The notes under the pieces: model-generated
What the model saw: only the letters and a program-made list of their open reading frames with translations
Database searches by the model: none
Told to the model about the DNA's origin: nothing
Made by a program: the position numbers and the translations under genes
Assembly: GCF_016803135.1 (NCBI RefSeq)
Contig: NZ_JAEVFE010000003.1
Location: 248,001 to 312,000 of the forward strand
Source of the DNA: Altererythrobacter sp. C41
GTDB lineage: Bacteria > Pseudomonadota > Alphaproteobacteria > Sphingomonadales > Sphingomonadaceae
Length of the DNA: 64,000 nucleotides
Reading direction: 5' to 3'
Shown here: one piece after another, positions 45,401-54,606 of the stretch
How positions within the stretch are numbered: position 1 is the stretch's first letter
How the letters are laid out: the number at the start of each line of letters is the position of its first letter

Positions 45401-46810
45401 TCAGGCGCTGTAGTACAGTTCGAATTCGACCGGCGAGGGCGTGGTCTCCACGCGGAGGACTTCTTCCCACTTCACTTCGATATAGGCGTCGATCTGGTCC
45501 TTGGTGAACACGTCGCCCTTGAGCAGGAAGTCGTGGTCCGCCGAAAGCGCCTCGAGCGCCTCGCGCAGGCTGCCGCAGACGGTCGGCACGTCGGCCAGTT
45601 CGGCCGGCGGCAGATCGTAGAGGTTCTTGTCCATCGCCTCGCCCGGATGGATCTTGTTCTGGATCCCGTCGAGGCCGGCCATCAGCAGCGCGGCATAGGC
45701 GAGGTAGGGGTTGGCCATCGGATCGGGGAAGCGGAACTCGACCCGCTTCGCCTTGTCGCCCGCGCCGTAGGGGATGCGGCAGCTCGCCGAACGGTTGCGC
45801 GCCGAGTAGGCGAGCAGGACCGGTGCCTCGAACCCGGGCACCAGGCGCTTGTAGCTGTTGGTGCTCGGATTGGTGAAGGCGTTCAGGGCCTTGGCGTGCT
45901 TGATGACGCCGCCGATGTAGTACAGGCAGTTGTCCGACAGGCCGGCATAGCCGTTGCCCGCGAACGTCGGCTTGCCTTCGTTCCAGATCGACATGTGCGT
46001 GTGCATGCCGCTGCCGTTGTCGGCCTTGATCGGCTTGGGCATGAAGGTCGCCGTCTTGCCGTAGGCATGGGCGACCTGGTGCACGACATACTTGTAGATC
46101 TGCATGTTGTCGGCCGTCTCGACCAGGGTCGAGAACAGCAGGCCGAGCTCGTGCTGCGCGGCCGCGACCTCGTGGTGGTGCTTGTCGCACTTGAGGCCCA
46201 TTTCGAGCATGGTCGAGACCATCTCGGCGCGGATGTCGACCGCGCTGTCGACCGGGGCCACGGGAAAGTAGCCGCCCTTGGCGCGCGGACGGTGGGCGAG
46301 GTTGCCCGCCTCGTACTCGCGGCCGGAGTTGGTCGGCAGCTCGATGTCGTCGATCGTGTAGCCCGAGCCGGCATAGCCGTCCTCGAAGCGGACATCGTCG
46401 AACATGAAGAACTCGGCTTCGGGGCCGACGTAGATCGTGTCGCCGATGCCGGTGGTCTTGAGGTAGTTCTCCGCGCGCTTGGCGGTCGTGCGCGGATCGC
46501 GGGCGTACCAGTCGCCGGTCGAGGGTTCGACGATGTCGCAGAACAGGATCATCATCGGCGTCGCGCTGAACGGGTCGATGTAGGTCCGTTCCAGGTCCGG
46601 CTTGAGGATCATGTCGCTCTCGTTGATCACCTTCCACCCGGCGATCGAGGAGCCGTCGAACATCAGCCCGTCCTCGAGCTCGTCCTCGCCCAGGATCGAC
46701 GCGGTCATCGTCAGGTGGTGCCACTTGCCCTTCGGGTCGGTGAAGCGCAGGTCGACCCACTCGATCTCCTGCTCCTCGATCTGCTTGAGGACGTCATTGG
46801 CCTTGGACAT
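45401..46810 (-). CDS. glnA: Glutamine synthetase, type I
   Basis: The 469-residue product is a type I-beta glutamine synthetase. It has [17 protein letters not shown], the ATP-binding segment [18 protein letters not shown], and Y398 in NLYDLPP, the residue adenylylated by GlnE in this class. It assimilates ammonium into glutamine. ATG 46810 follows a purine-rich AAGGAAGATACCAC. It is transcribed in the same direction as glnB, which lies 151 bp upstream across a palindromic repeat, so nitrogen-dependent control through PII is expected. Confidence 0.98.
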   Translation of the reverse strand: MSKANDVLKQIEEQEIEWVDLRFTDPKGKWHHLTMTASILGEDELEDGLMFDGSSIAGWKVINESDMILKPDLERTYIDPFSATPMMILFCDIVEPSTGDWYARDPRTTAKRAENYLKTTGIGDTIYVGPEAEFFMFDDVRFEDGYAGSGYTIDDIELPTNSGREYEAGNLAHRPRAKGGYFPVAPVDSAVDIRAEMVSTMLEMGLKCDKHHHEVAAAQHELGLLFSTLVETADNMQIYKYVVHQVAHAYGKTATFMPKPIKADNGSGMHTHMSIWNEGKPTFAGNGYAGLSDNCLYYIGGVIKHAKALNAFTNPSTNSYKRLVPGFEAPVLLAYSARNRSASCRIPYGAGDKAKRVEFRFPDPMANPYLAYAALLMAGLDGIQNKIHPGEAMDKNLYDLPPAELADVPTVCGSLREALEALSADHDFLLKGDVFTKDQIDAYIEVKWEEVLRVETTPSPVEFELYYSA

Positions 46811-46831
46811 GTGGTATCTTCCTTATCTTCT

Positions 46832-46954
46832 CCCCTCCCGCTTGCGGGAGGGGCCGGGGGTGGGCCGGTCGCAACGGTCGGATAGCCCACCCCGCTGCGA
46901 CTAGGGCCTGCTGCGCAGACCCAAGTCTCGCTCCCCTCCCGCGAGCGGGAGGGG
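46832..46954. repeat. Palindromic repeat pair between glnB and glnA
   Basis: Two near-identical hairpins, CCCCTCCCGC-TT-GCGGGAGGGG (46832-46853) and CCCCTCCC-GCGAGC-GGGAGGGG (46933-46954), bracket a stretch with GGGGGTGGGC and GCCCACCCC blocks that also pair. This is a typical compound interspersed repeat of sphingomonads. It lies in the transcribed spacer of glnB-glnA. Confidence 0.75.
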
Positions 46955-46961
46955 AATAATT

Positions 46962-47312
<351 letters not shown>

Positions 47313-47481
47313 CTACGCAATGTGCCGACGCGCGCGGTTCTTCGTCCGCTCGGCCGGCTCATCGCTTACCCCGGATGCCAAATCAAGAAGCGTGCCAGAA
47401 TGCGCGCAGAGGGGCGCCGGTCACCGCGGCGGCGATTTCGCCGGCCGCGTGCCCAATCGGAATCCAGTTGCTGCCTGAATT

Positions 47482-48417
47482 TTAGGCAGAGAGGCGCAGG
47501 CCGGCGGTTTCGTCGAGGCCGGTCATCAGGTTGAGCGATTGCACCGCCGCGCCGCTCGCGCCCTTGCCGAGATTGTCGAGCACGGCTGCGAGCCGCACGT
47601 GCGAAGGCTCGTCTCCGAACACGAACAGCTCGAGCCCGTCCCACGGCGCGGCGTCGCGCGAGAGCAGTGTCTCGCTGCCTTCGAACGGATAGCCTGCCAC
47701 GCTCACGACCGGGGAGCCGGCATAGAACTCCGCCAGCGCCGTCTGCAGCGCCTGCGGCGTGGCACTGCGGCCCATCGCCGGCAGGTTGAGCGGCACTTCG
47801 ACCAGCATGCCCCGATAGGCCGGCACGACAGCAGGCGCGAAGACCGGAGCGTGCGCGAGGCCGGCATGCTGTTGCATCTCGGGGAGGTGCTTGTGCCCGC
47901 CCGCAAGGCCGTAGGCGCGGAAGGCGATGTCCGGCTCGCGCGCGAAGCGGTCGATCAGCGCGTTGCCGCCGCCGGAGAAGCCGGACACGGCGTTGACGGT
48001 ATAGGGCCAGTCGGCCGGGATCAGCCCGGCGCGCACGAGCGGGGCGACGAGCGCGATGAAGCCGGTCGGATAGCAGCCCGGATTGCTGACCCGCTCGGCC
48101 CCGGCCACTGCCTCGCGCCCGACCAACTCGGGGAAGCCGTACGTCCAGTCCCCCGCCGTCCGGTGCGCGCTCGACGCATCGATCACGCGGGTGCCGGAGG
48201 CCGGGTCGATCATCGCCACCGCCTCGCGCGCCGCATCGTCGGGCAGGCAGAGGATCGCCACGTCGCACGCGTTCAGCGCCTCGCGCCGGGCGGCAGGGTC
48301 CTTGCGCCGCGCGTCGTCGAGCGTCAGCAGCGCGAACTCGGCGCGGTCCTGCAGGCGGCCCAGGATCTCGAGCCCGGTCGTGCCGGCCGCGCCGTCGATG
48401 AAGACCGTAGTGGTCAT
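47482..48417 (-). CDS. argC: N-acetyl-gamma-glutamyl-phosphate reductase, type 2
   Basis: The 311-residue product is the shorter type 2 ArgC. It has the NADP-binding start FIDGAAGTTGLEILGRL, the catalytic C115 in SNPGCYPTG, and GGHKHLPEM. It makes N-acetylglutamate semialdehyde in arginine synthesis. ATG 48417 (MTTTVFIDG) overlaps the stop of the SH3 gene by four bases; the frame is open to 48480 inside that gene. It is 181 bp upstream of glnB on the same strand. Confidence 0.95.
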   Translation of the reverse strand: MTTTVFIDGAAGTTGLEILGRLQDRAEFALLTLDDARRKDPAARREALNACDVAILCLPDDAAREAVAMIDPASGTRVIDASSAHRTAGDWTYGFPELVGREAVAGAERVSNPGCYPTGFIALVAPLVRAGLIPADWPYTVNAVSGFSGGGNALIDRFAREPDIAFRAYGLAGGHKHLPEMQQHAGLAHAPVFAPAVVPAYRGMLVEVPLNLPAMGRSATPQALQTALAEFYAGSPVVSVAGYPFEGSETLLSRDAAPWDGLELFVFGDEPSHVRLAAVLDNLGKGASGAAVQSLNLMTGLDETAGLRLSA

Positions 48418-48755
48418 GGCGCGAGCAGCGCCGTGCGCAAGTAGCCGCTCGGTCCCTCGGGGCCGCGGGTGGCCCAGCACCAGTCGCCCGCATAGTCGAG
48501 CGCCTCGACCGCCGTGCCGGCATCGAGCCGGACGACGACCTCCGAGTCGTCGCGCGGGATCAGGTGTAGCGCAGCGCCCTCCGGCCCGATCTCGCGCGGC
48601 TGGGGCACGACGTAATGCGCGGCGAGATAGCGCCCGGCGAGCGCGATATGGGCCAGGTCGCCGCGCAGCGGCAGCGTGCCGGGCGCCGGGCGCACGACGG
48701 GCCCTTCCAGGCCGATCGTCCCCTCAGGCAGATGGTATTCGGTAGCCACGCTCAC
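48414..48755 (-). CDS. SH3-like domain protein, possibly the N-terminal part of a C40 peptidase
   Basis: The 113-residue product has PLRGDLAHIALAGRYLAAHYVVPQP followed in the C-terminal half by a bacterial SH3-type segment (VVRLDAGTAVEALDYAGDWCWATR, GYLRTALL). The first part (split here to its core LRGDLAHIALAGRY) resembles the N-terminus of sphingomonad C40 (NlpC/P60) peptidases, but the Cys-His catalytic domain is absent and argC begins at the stop. It may be a remnant or a stand-alone binding module. GTG 48755 is used (GTG 48749 is an alternative). The leucyl aminopeptidase gene lies 84 bp upstream. Confidence 0.75.
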   Translation of the reverse strand: MSVATEYHLPEGTIGLEGPVVRPAPGTLPLRGDLAHIALAGRYLAAHYVVPQPREIGPEGAALHLIPRDDSEVVVRLDAGTAVEALDYAGDWCWATRGPEGPSGYLRTALLAP

Positions 48756-48839
48756 GTGTTTTCTTCTTGGCCCTCGGAAATTGGCAGGCCGCGCGCTTAA
48801 ACGCTGCCGTCGCCCCCCGCAAGCGTCCCGCGCCGATCG

Positions 48840-50228
48840 TCAACGGTTGCCGTAGCGCTGGCGCAACATATGGAACGCTGCGCGCAGGCCGTAGGCCTCG
48901 CCGCCCTTGGGCCGCCCGGGCTTCGCCGCAGGGCGCCAGGCGAACGTGTCGAAGTGCGCCCAGTCGATGCCTTCGCCGACGAACTTGTCGAGGAACAGCC
49001 CGGCCACGCTTGCGCCGGCGAAGGCGTTGGCATGGGCGTTGTTGGTGTCGGCGACGTCCGACTTGAGCCATTCGACATAGGCTTCGGGAAGCGGGAGGCG
49101 CCACGGCTCGTCGTCGTGCGCCTTGCCTGCGGCGATCAGCGCGGCGGCGGTCTCGTCGCGGCGGGCCATCAGCGCCGGATAGTCGGGGCCGAGCGCCACC
49201 CGCGCCGCGCCGGTGAGGGTCGCGAAGTCGATCACCAGGTCCGGCCCGTGCTCGCTCGCCAGTGCCAGCGCGTCGCCGAGGATTAGCCGCCCCTCGGCAT
49301 CGGTGTTGCCGATCTCCACCGTCAGCCCCTTGCGACTGCGGAGAACGTCGCCGGGACGGAAGGAGTTGGCCGAAATGGCGTTCTCCACCGCCGGCACGAT
49401 CAGGTGCAGCCGCACCGGCAGGCCCGCGCCCATGACCAGCCCGGCGAGCGCGATCGCATGCGCCGCGCCGCCCATGTCCTTCTTCATCAGCAACATGCCG
49501 GCGGCCGATTTCACGTCGAGACCGCCCGAGTCGAAGCACACTCCCTTGCCGACGAGCGCGAGCACCGGGTCGCCTTCCTTGCCCCAAGTGAGGTGCATCA
49601 GGCGCGGCGCGTGATGCCGCGCGGCGGCGCGGCCCACCGCGTGAACCATCGGAAAGCCCTGCTCGAGCGCATCGCCCTTGGTGACCGAGAGCTTGGCGCC
49701 GTGCGCCTTGGCGAGCGCCTCGCACTCCGCCTCCAGCGCGGCAGGGCCCATGTCCTCGGCCGGGGTGTTGACGAGGTCGCGCACCAGGCACACTGCGCGC
49801 GCTTCGGCGAGCGCCGGCTCGATAGCCTTCGCCTCGCCGGTCAGCAGCACGCGGGGGCCGGCCGGTTCGTCATCCTTGCGATAGCGGTCGAAGCGGTACT
49901 GCGCGAGCTGCCAGCCGTGCAGCGCGGGGCCGGGCTCTCCACTGGCGAGGCGATAGGTCCCGGCGGGCAGCGTCTCGGCCAGCTTCGCCATGCACCAGCT
50001 CGACAGGCTCGCCGGATCGGCCACGCCGCCGACCGCGAACCAGTGGTCGCCATCGGGCACGATGCCGACCTCGTATCCGCCGCCCGTGAACTTCTGCGCC
50101 GCCAGCGCCGCGCGCTGCCCGGCCGAGAGTTTCTTCATCCAGTTCTCGAAGCCGTCGCGAGCGACGAGATGGATGGAAATCGCGTCCTGCCCGCGATCGG
50201 CTTGAACGAGGTCGGTGTCATGGCTCAT
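48840..50228 (-). CDS. Leucyl aminopeptidase family protein (M17)
   Basis: The 462-residue product has the M17 signatures: GKGVCFDSGGLDVKSA with the metal-binding Asp, KKDMGGAA and NTDAEGRLIL. It removes N-terminal residues from peptides in the cytoplasm using two metal ions. The N-terminal domain is shorter and more divergent than PepA, as in the sphingomonad-type enzymes. ATG 50228 opens it; it diverges from the lipoprotein gene at 50265. Confidence 0.95.
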   Translation of the reverse strand: MSHDTDLVQADRGQDAISIHLVARDGFENWMKKLSAGQRAALAAQKFTGGGYEVGIVPDGDHWFAVGGVADPASLSSWCMAKLAETLPAGTYRLASGEPGPALHGWQLAQYRFDRYRKDDEPAGPRVLLTGEAKAIEPALAEARAVCLVRDLVNTPAEDMGPAALEAECEALAKAHGAKLSVTKGDALEQGFPMVHAVGRAAARHHAPRLMHLTWGKEGDPVLALVGKGVCFDSGGLDVKSAAGMLLMKKDMGGAAHAIALAGLVMGAGLPVRLHLIVPAVENAISANSFRPGDVLRSRKGLTVEIGNTDAEGRLILGDALALASEHGPDLVIDFATLTGAARVALGPDYPALMARRDETAAALIAAGKAHDDEPWRLPLPEAYVEWLKSDVADTNNAHANAFAGASVAGLFLDKFVGEGIDWAHFDTFAWRPAAKPGRPKGGEAYGLRAAFHMLRQRYGNR

Positions 50229-50264
50229 AATCGCCCCCTAGCGCCATTTCCGGGAGAAAATCCA

Positions 50265-51086
50265 ATGTCGTTTCGCACCCTCGCCGCTGCCGCTCCGCTG
50301 GTCCTCGCACTCGCGGCGTGTTCTCCCTCGGCCGAGGGGAGTGATGGGCAGGACCCGGCTCCGGCTGGCGGCGCCACCGCGTCTGCCACCGCCGAAGCAG
50401 GGGGCGCGGCCAAGTCGGTGGAAGAGGAAAACGACCTCTACAGCTTCTCCTATGCCTATCCGGCGCAGGCCGGCGGGATTCCCGAACTGGCCGCCCAACT
50501 CGACGCGGATGCCGAGAAGGCGAAGGCGACCCTGATTTCGGAATCGGAGGACGACCGGACGCAGGCGGAAGCGAACGACTACCCCTACCGCGCCCACAGC
50601 TTTTCCAAGGAATGGAAAGTCGTCGCCGATCTGCCGCGCTACCTCAGCCTCTCGAGCGAGTTCGCGACTTACACAGGCGGAGCGCACGGAATGTACGGCC
50701 TCGAGTCGCTGGTGTGGGACAAGCAGGCGAAGGCCGGCATGGACGGCGTCGCGCTGTTCCAGTCGGCCGAGGCGCTGGACGAAGCGCTGGGGCAGAAGCT
50801 GTGCGACGCGCTCGACGCTGAGCGTGCGAAACGCCGCGGCGAGGCGGTTCCGGCCGATGCAGGCGACGACGCCACCGGCTTCAACTCCTGCCAGCACGTG
50901 AAGGACGCGACGGTGCTCGTGGGCTCCTCCGGCGGCGGCAAGTTCGACCGGATCGGCGTGTGGTTCGGCCCTTACGTCGCCGGGCCCTATGCCGAAGGAA
51001 GCTACGAGCTCAACTTCCCGGTCGATGCCGCGGTGATCGAAGCGGTGAAGCCGGAATACCGCGAGGCGTTCGCCGCGAAGAAGTAG
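50265..51086 (+). CDS. Lipoprotein with DUF3298/DUF4163-like domain
   Basis: The 273-residue product has a lipobox LAAC with C19, an Ala/Gly-rich linker to about residue 50, and a globular domain. The pattern SLSSEFATYTGGAHGMYGLES and the later FGPYVAGPYAEGSYELNFP are typical of DUF4163/DUF3298 (PdaC-like accessory) proteins. ATG 50265 follows GGGAGAAAA. It is 37 bases from the divergent aminopeptidase and precedes map by 71 bp. Function is not known. Confidence 0.85.
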   Translation: MSFRTLAAAAPLVLALAACSPSAEGSDGQDPAPAGGATASATAEAGGAAKSVEEENDLYSFSYAYPAQAGGIPELAAQLDADAEKAKATLISESEDDRTQAEANDYPYRAHSFSKEWKVVADLPRYLSLSSEFATYTGGAHGMYGLESLVWDKQAKAGMDGVALFQSAEALDEALGQKLCDALDAERAKRRGEAVPADAGDDATGFNSCQHVKDATVLVGSSGGGKFDRIGVWFGPYVAGPYAEGSYELNFPVDAAVIEAVKPEYREAFAAKK

Positions 51087-51157
51087 GCGCCTCTCCAACA
51101 TGGCAAAACGGGAATGCGCCCTCGCAATCGGCGCGTTCCCGCACTACATCGGCCGTC

Positions 51158-51985
51158 ATGACCGAATACCAGGTGATCGACAGCCGCGAGACCGTCATCC
51201 GCGACGGCACCATCAAGCTCCACGGGCCCGACGGGTTCGAGGGGATGCGCCGTGCGGGGCAGCTCGCCGCGAGCATTCTCGATGCGATCGTGCCGCTGAT
51301 GCGGCCGGGCGTGACCACGGCCGAGATCGACGACAAGGTCCGCGAGCTGACGCTGGCGGGTGGGGCCGTGCCGGCGACGCTCGGTTACCGCGGCTATACG
51401 CACTCGTGCTGCATCTCGATCAACCATGTGGTCTGCCACGGCATCCCCGGCGACAAGGCGCTGAAGGACGGCGACATCGTCAACGTCGACGTCACCCCGC
51501 TGCTCGACGGCTGGCACGGCGACACCAGCCGCATGTACCTGATCGGCGACGTGCCGCTGAAGGCGCGTCGGCTGGTCGACGTGACCTACGAGTGCCTGAT
51601 GATCGGGATCGAGAAGGCGCAGCCCGGCGCCCGGCTCGGCGATATCGGCGCAGCTATCGAGGAACATGCACGGCAGTTCCGCTACGGCGTCGTGCGCGAG
51701 TTCTGCGGCCACGGCGTCGGCCGTCTGTTCCACGATGCGCCCGAGGTGGTCCATGCGGCGAAGGCCGGCACCGGCCCCGAATTGCGCCCCGGCATGTTCT
51801 TCACCATCGAGCCGATGATCAACCTCGGCCGCCCGTGGGTGAAGCTGCTCAAGGACGGCTGGACCGCGGTGACCCGCGACAAGAGCCTCTCGGCCCAGTT
51901 CGAGCACTCGATCGGCATCACCGAAGACGGGAACGAGATTTTCACGCTGAGCCAGAAGGGCCTGCACAAACCGCCCTACGAATAG
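51158..51985 (+). CDS. map: Methionine aminopeptidase, type I
   Basis: The 275-residue product is a type Ia enzyme. Metal ligands lie in NVDVTPLLDGWHGDTS (two Asp), CGHGVGRLFHDAPEV (His), the segment with FFTIEPM (Glu) and AQFEHSIGI (Glu). The substrate-specificity Cys/His are in YTHSCCISIN. It removes N-terminal Met from nascent proteins. ATG 51158 (MTEYQVIDSRE) is the first sensible start after the lipoprotein gene. Confidence 0.97.
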   Translation: MTEYQVIDSRETVIRDGTIKLHGPDGFEGMRRAGQLAASILDAIVPLMRPGVTTAEIDDKVRELTLAGGAVPATLGYRGYTHSCCISINHVVCHGIPGDKALKDGDIVNVDVTPLLDGWHGDTSRMYLIGDVPLKARRLVDVTYECLMIGIEKAQPGARLGDIGAAIEEHARQFRYGVVREFCGHGVGRLFHDAPEVVHAAKAGTGPELRPGMFFTIEPMINLGRPWVKLLKDGWTAVTRDKSLSAQFEHSIGITEDGNEIFTLSQKGLHKPPYE

Positions 51986-52006
51986 ATCCTGCCCGCTAGG
52001 GGTGGA

Positions 52007-52660
52007 TCAGCTCTCCCGCGCGGCCCGGATCGCGGCGCCTGCGGCAAACGGCGTCACTGCCACGAGCAGCAGGCTGATTGCCGCCGCGAAGGCCAGTCCG
52101 CCGCCGTCAGGCCGGGCGAGGGCGCCGGCGCCGAAGATCAGGATCGGCACGCTGAGCGGGATCAGCAGCAGGCCGGCGAGCGCCGCGCCGCCACGCAGGC
52201 TCGCGGTCAGCGCGGCGATGAGCACGCCGATCGCGGCAAGGCCTGGCGTGCCGGCCAGCAGGCCGAGCAGGACGGTGCGCAGGGTCTCCTGCTCCAGTCC
52301 GAGCAGCGCGGCGGCGGGGAGGGCGGCGAGCAGGAGCAGCGGGGCGAAGCTGATCCAGTGCGCCAGCATCCGCACGGCGACCGCCAGTTCCTCCGCCACG
52401 CCTCGCACCGCGAGCTGATCGAACACCCCTTCCTCAAGATCGGGCGCGACGAGCCGGTCGAGCGGGAGGATCGCCGCGAGCAGCGCCGCCACCCAGATCA
52501 CTCCGCCACCGGTTCGCGCCAGCAGCGGTGCGTCCGGTCCGACGGCGAACGGGTAGATCATCGCCACCGCGAGGAAGAACAGCAGCGGCAGCAGCGCGCC
52601 GCCGCGCCGTCCGCCCGGCATCAGCAGCGCGAGGTCGCGCAGGAGCAGCCGGCCGATCAT
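52007..52660 (-). CDS. ccmB: Heme exporter protein CcmB
   Basis: The 217-residue product has six membrane helices and the CcmB hallmarks: FFLAVAMIYPFAVGP near the start, the LEEGVFDQLAVRG loop, and LSVPILIFGAGAL. It is the membrane subunit of the CcmAB ABC transporter used in cytochrome c maturation system I. Its start overlaps the ccmA stop by four bases. It converges with map 21 bp away. No other ccm gene is in the window. Confidence 0.93.
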   Translation of the reverse strand: MIGRLLLRDLALLMPGGRRGGALLPLLFFLAVAMIYPFAVGPDAPLLARTGGGVIWVAALLAAILPLDRLVAPDLEEGVFDQLAVRGVAEELAVAVRMLAHWISFAPLLLLAALPAAALLGLEQETLRTVLLGLLAGTPGLAAIGVLIAALTASLRGGAALAGLLLIPLSVPILIFGAGALARPDGGGLAFAAAISLLLVAVTPFAAGAAIRAARES

Positions 52661-53244
52661 GCGGCGAAATCCGCGATCTCGAGCCGCATGGCCTCCGCGA
52701 GCCGGATCGGCTGGTGAGAGGCGACGACGCAGGTGCCGCCCGCCGCGCGATGCTCGGCGATCAGCGTCTCCACCAGTTCGGTCCCGGCCGTGTCGAGGCC
52801 GTTGAGCGGTTCGTCGAGCAACCACACTGGCGCCCGCTGGCCGAGCAGGCGGGCGAGCGCGGCGCGCTTGCGCTGTCCGGTCGAAAGATAGCGCACCGGC
52901 ACGTCCGCCAGCGCCACAAGGCCGAGGCGCTCGCGGTGCGCGTCCATCAGTGAGGTGCCGCTGCCGTCGAGCTCGCTCCAGAAGGCGAGGGCGCATTCGA
53001 GCGGAACCTGGGGGTCGAGTGCGTGGCGTTCGTCGAGCAGGGCGATCGAGGCGCGGCATTCGACCGATCCATGAAAGGGCCGCAGCAGGCCGGCGAGAAT
53101 GCGGATCAGGCTGGTCTTGCCGATTCCGTTCGGCCCGGCGAGGTGGCACGCCTCTCCCGGCGAGAGCGACAGCGACAGGCCGCGGAACAGCAGTCGCTCG
53201 CCGCGGCGGCAGGCCAGGTCCCGGGCGGCGAGCATCGCTTGCAT
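52657..53244 (-). CDS. ccmA: Heme exporter ATP-binding protein CcmA
   Basis: The 195-residue product is a small ABC ATPase. The Walker A is GPNGIGKTS, the signature is YLSTGQRKR (a CcmA-type variant of LSGGQ), and Walker B is WLLDEPLNGLD. CcmA energises release of holo-CcmE in cytochrome c biogenesis. I use ATG 53244 (MQAMLAARDL); the second ATG at 53235 is also possible. It is transcribed first, with ccmB, and diverges from the pterin dehydratase gene. Confidence 0.93.
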   Translation of the reverse strand: MQAMLAARDLACRRGERLLFRGLSLSLSPGEACHLAGPNGIGKTSLIRILAGLLRPFHGSVECRASIALLDERHALDPQVPLECALAFWSELDGSGTSLMDAHRERLGLVALADVPVRYLSTGQRKRAALARLLGQRAPVWLLDEPLNGLDTAGTELVETLIAEHRAAGGTCVVASHQPIRLAEAMRLEIADFAA

Positions 53245-53306
53245 GACCGCGCCCGATAGGCGAAAGGCTGCCTGCTCACAAGCCGACCGCAAGTGGAGAA
53301 GATCGG

Positions 53307-53597
53307 ATGGCCGTCGCCAAACTCACCGAGGAAGAACGCACGATCGCCCTCGCCGATCTGCAAGGCTGGTCGCTCGCAAGCGACCGCGATGCGATCGAGC
53401 GCACGTTCACCTTCGCCGATTTCGTCGAGGCGTTCGGCTTCATGACCCGGGTGGCACTATTGGCCGAGAAGGCCGACCACCATCCCGAGTGGTCGAACGT
53501 CTACAACCGGGTCGAAATCGCGCTGACCACCCATGACGCGGATGGCCTGTCGCAGCGCGACATCGATATGGCCAAAGCGATCGGCGCGCTGGTCTGA
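53307..53597 (+). CDS. phhB: 4a-hydroxytetrahydrobiopterin dehydratase (PCD)
   Basis: The 96-residue product has the PCD core: [31 protein letters not shown]-type signature (HHPEW at about residues 58-62) and a C-terminal D-x-D-M-A-K-A-I helix. It dehydrates the pterin carbinolamine formed by aromatic amino acid hydroxylases. No such hydroxylase gene is in the window, so the enzyme may have another pterin role. ATG 53307 follows GGAGAAGATCGG. Confidence 0.93.
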   Translation: MAVAKLTEEERTIALADLQGWSLASDRDAIERTFTFADFVEAFGFMTRVALLAEKADHHPEWSNVYNRVEIALTTHDADGLSQRDIDMAKAIGALV

Positions 53598-53600
53598 ATC

Positions 53601-53690
53601 GTCACCCTGAATTTGTTTCAGCGCCCATTTCTCCCCTCATGGCTTCGCTCCTGAGAGGCAATGGACGCTGAAACAAGTCAGCATGACGGG
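53601..53690. repeat. Interspersed inverted-repeat element
   Basis: The arms GTCACCCTGAATTTGTTTCA (from 53601) and ATGGACGCTGAAACAAGTCA (from 53661) form an imperfect inverted repeat with GTCA-C/G-TGAC ends. It is a recognisable sphingomonad intergenic repeat type, between phhB and the convergent SDR gene; it may double as a transcription barrier. Confidence 0.7.
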
Positions 53691-53728
53691 GAATGATACG
53701 CAAAATCTGAACTTCGTGTCGTCAGGCT

Positions 53729-54535
53729 CTACCGCCCCAGCGGCCGTGCCTGCCGGCGGGCCATCTTGCGCACGCGGCCGGGCATCCAGCGCGAGGCGAA
53801 GGCCATGCGGCGCGCCGTCTGCCCCACCAGCGTGTGCAGCTTTTCCCCATGCACCGCGTCCCAGGCTGCCTGGGCGACGTCGCCGACCGGCGTGATCTCC
53901 AGCCCGGCGGCCTTCACGCGGTCGCGGATCGCCTCGTTGCTTGCGGCGTTGGGCGTATGCTCGAGCAGCGGGGTGTCGATGAAGCCGGGGCACAGCGAGC
54001 GGACCCTGATCCCGAACTCGGCCCATTCGGCGTCGAGCGCCTCGGTCACCCCGCGCACGCCGAACTTGGTCGCCGAATAGACCGACGCGCCGCTGGTGCC
54101 GTAGATGCCGGCGGCGCTGGCGGTGTTGAGCAGGCAGCTTCCCGGCGCCGTCTTCTGCAAGTGCGGCAGCGCGGCCTGCGCTCCGTAGAGTACGCCCTTG
54201 AGATTGATGTCGATGCAGCGGTCGATCTCCTCGACCGTGTTCTCGCTCAGCGAGCCGCCGAGCGGGATGCCGGCGTTGTTGGCGACCACGTCGATCCGCC
54301 CGCCGGCCGCCTGGGAAAACGCTTCCAGCGCGGTGTCCCACGCCGCCCGGTCGCGCACGTCGAACTTGTGCGCGTAGGTGAGGCCGTTGCCGATCCCGGC
54401 CAGCGTCTCCTGCATCCCGGCGTTGTCGATGTCGCCCACCCCGACGAACCAGCCGCGCTGGCCGAAAAGTTGCGCGATCGCGCGGCCAATGCCGGAGCCG
54501 CCGCCGGTTATGAAGATCGCCTTCCGCTCGCTCAT
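53729..54535 (-). CDS. SDR-family oxidoreductase
   Basis: The 268-residue product has TGGGSGIG (residues 10-17), an acidic residue after the second strand (VGVGDIDNAG, favouring NAD), NNAG, and the active site S-x(n)-Y-x3-K in YSATKFG. Substrate unknown; it is about 250 residues plus a basic C-terminal tail (MPGRVRKMARRQARPLGR), unusual for a cytosolic SDR and possibly membrane-contacting. The start is ATG 54535. A hairpin separates it from the glycosylase gene upstream. Confidence 0.9.
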   Translation of the reverse strand: MSERKAIFITGGGSGIGRAIAQLFGQRGWFVGVGDIDNAGMQETLAGIGNGLTYAHKFDVRDRAAWDTALEAFSQAAGGRIDVVANNAGIPLGGSLSENTVEEIDRCIDINLKGVLYGAQAALPHLQKTAPGSCLLNTASAAGIYGTSGASVYSATKFGVRGVTEALDAEWAEFGIRVRSLCPGFIDTPLLEHTPNAASNEAIRDRVKAAGLEITPVGDVAQAAWDAVHGEKLHTLVGQTARRMAFASRWMPGRVRKMARRQARPLGR

Positions 54536-54545
54536 TTCGTTACTC

Positions 54546-54571
54546 TCCCTCCCATCTCCGGGCGGGAGGGA
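54546..54571 (-). terminator. Hairpin between the glycosylase and SDR genes
   Basis: TCCCTCCC (54546-54553) pairs perfectly with GGGAGGGA (54564-54571) around a 10-base loop. It lies 36 bases after the glycosylase stop on the minus strand and 11 bases before the SDR start. There is no T tract, so termination is uncertain; it may be a degenerate copy of a palindromic repeat. Confidence 0.4.
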
Positions 54572-54606
54572 TAGACGCGGCGGGCGACCTTGTCAGCCGC
54601 GTTTCG

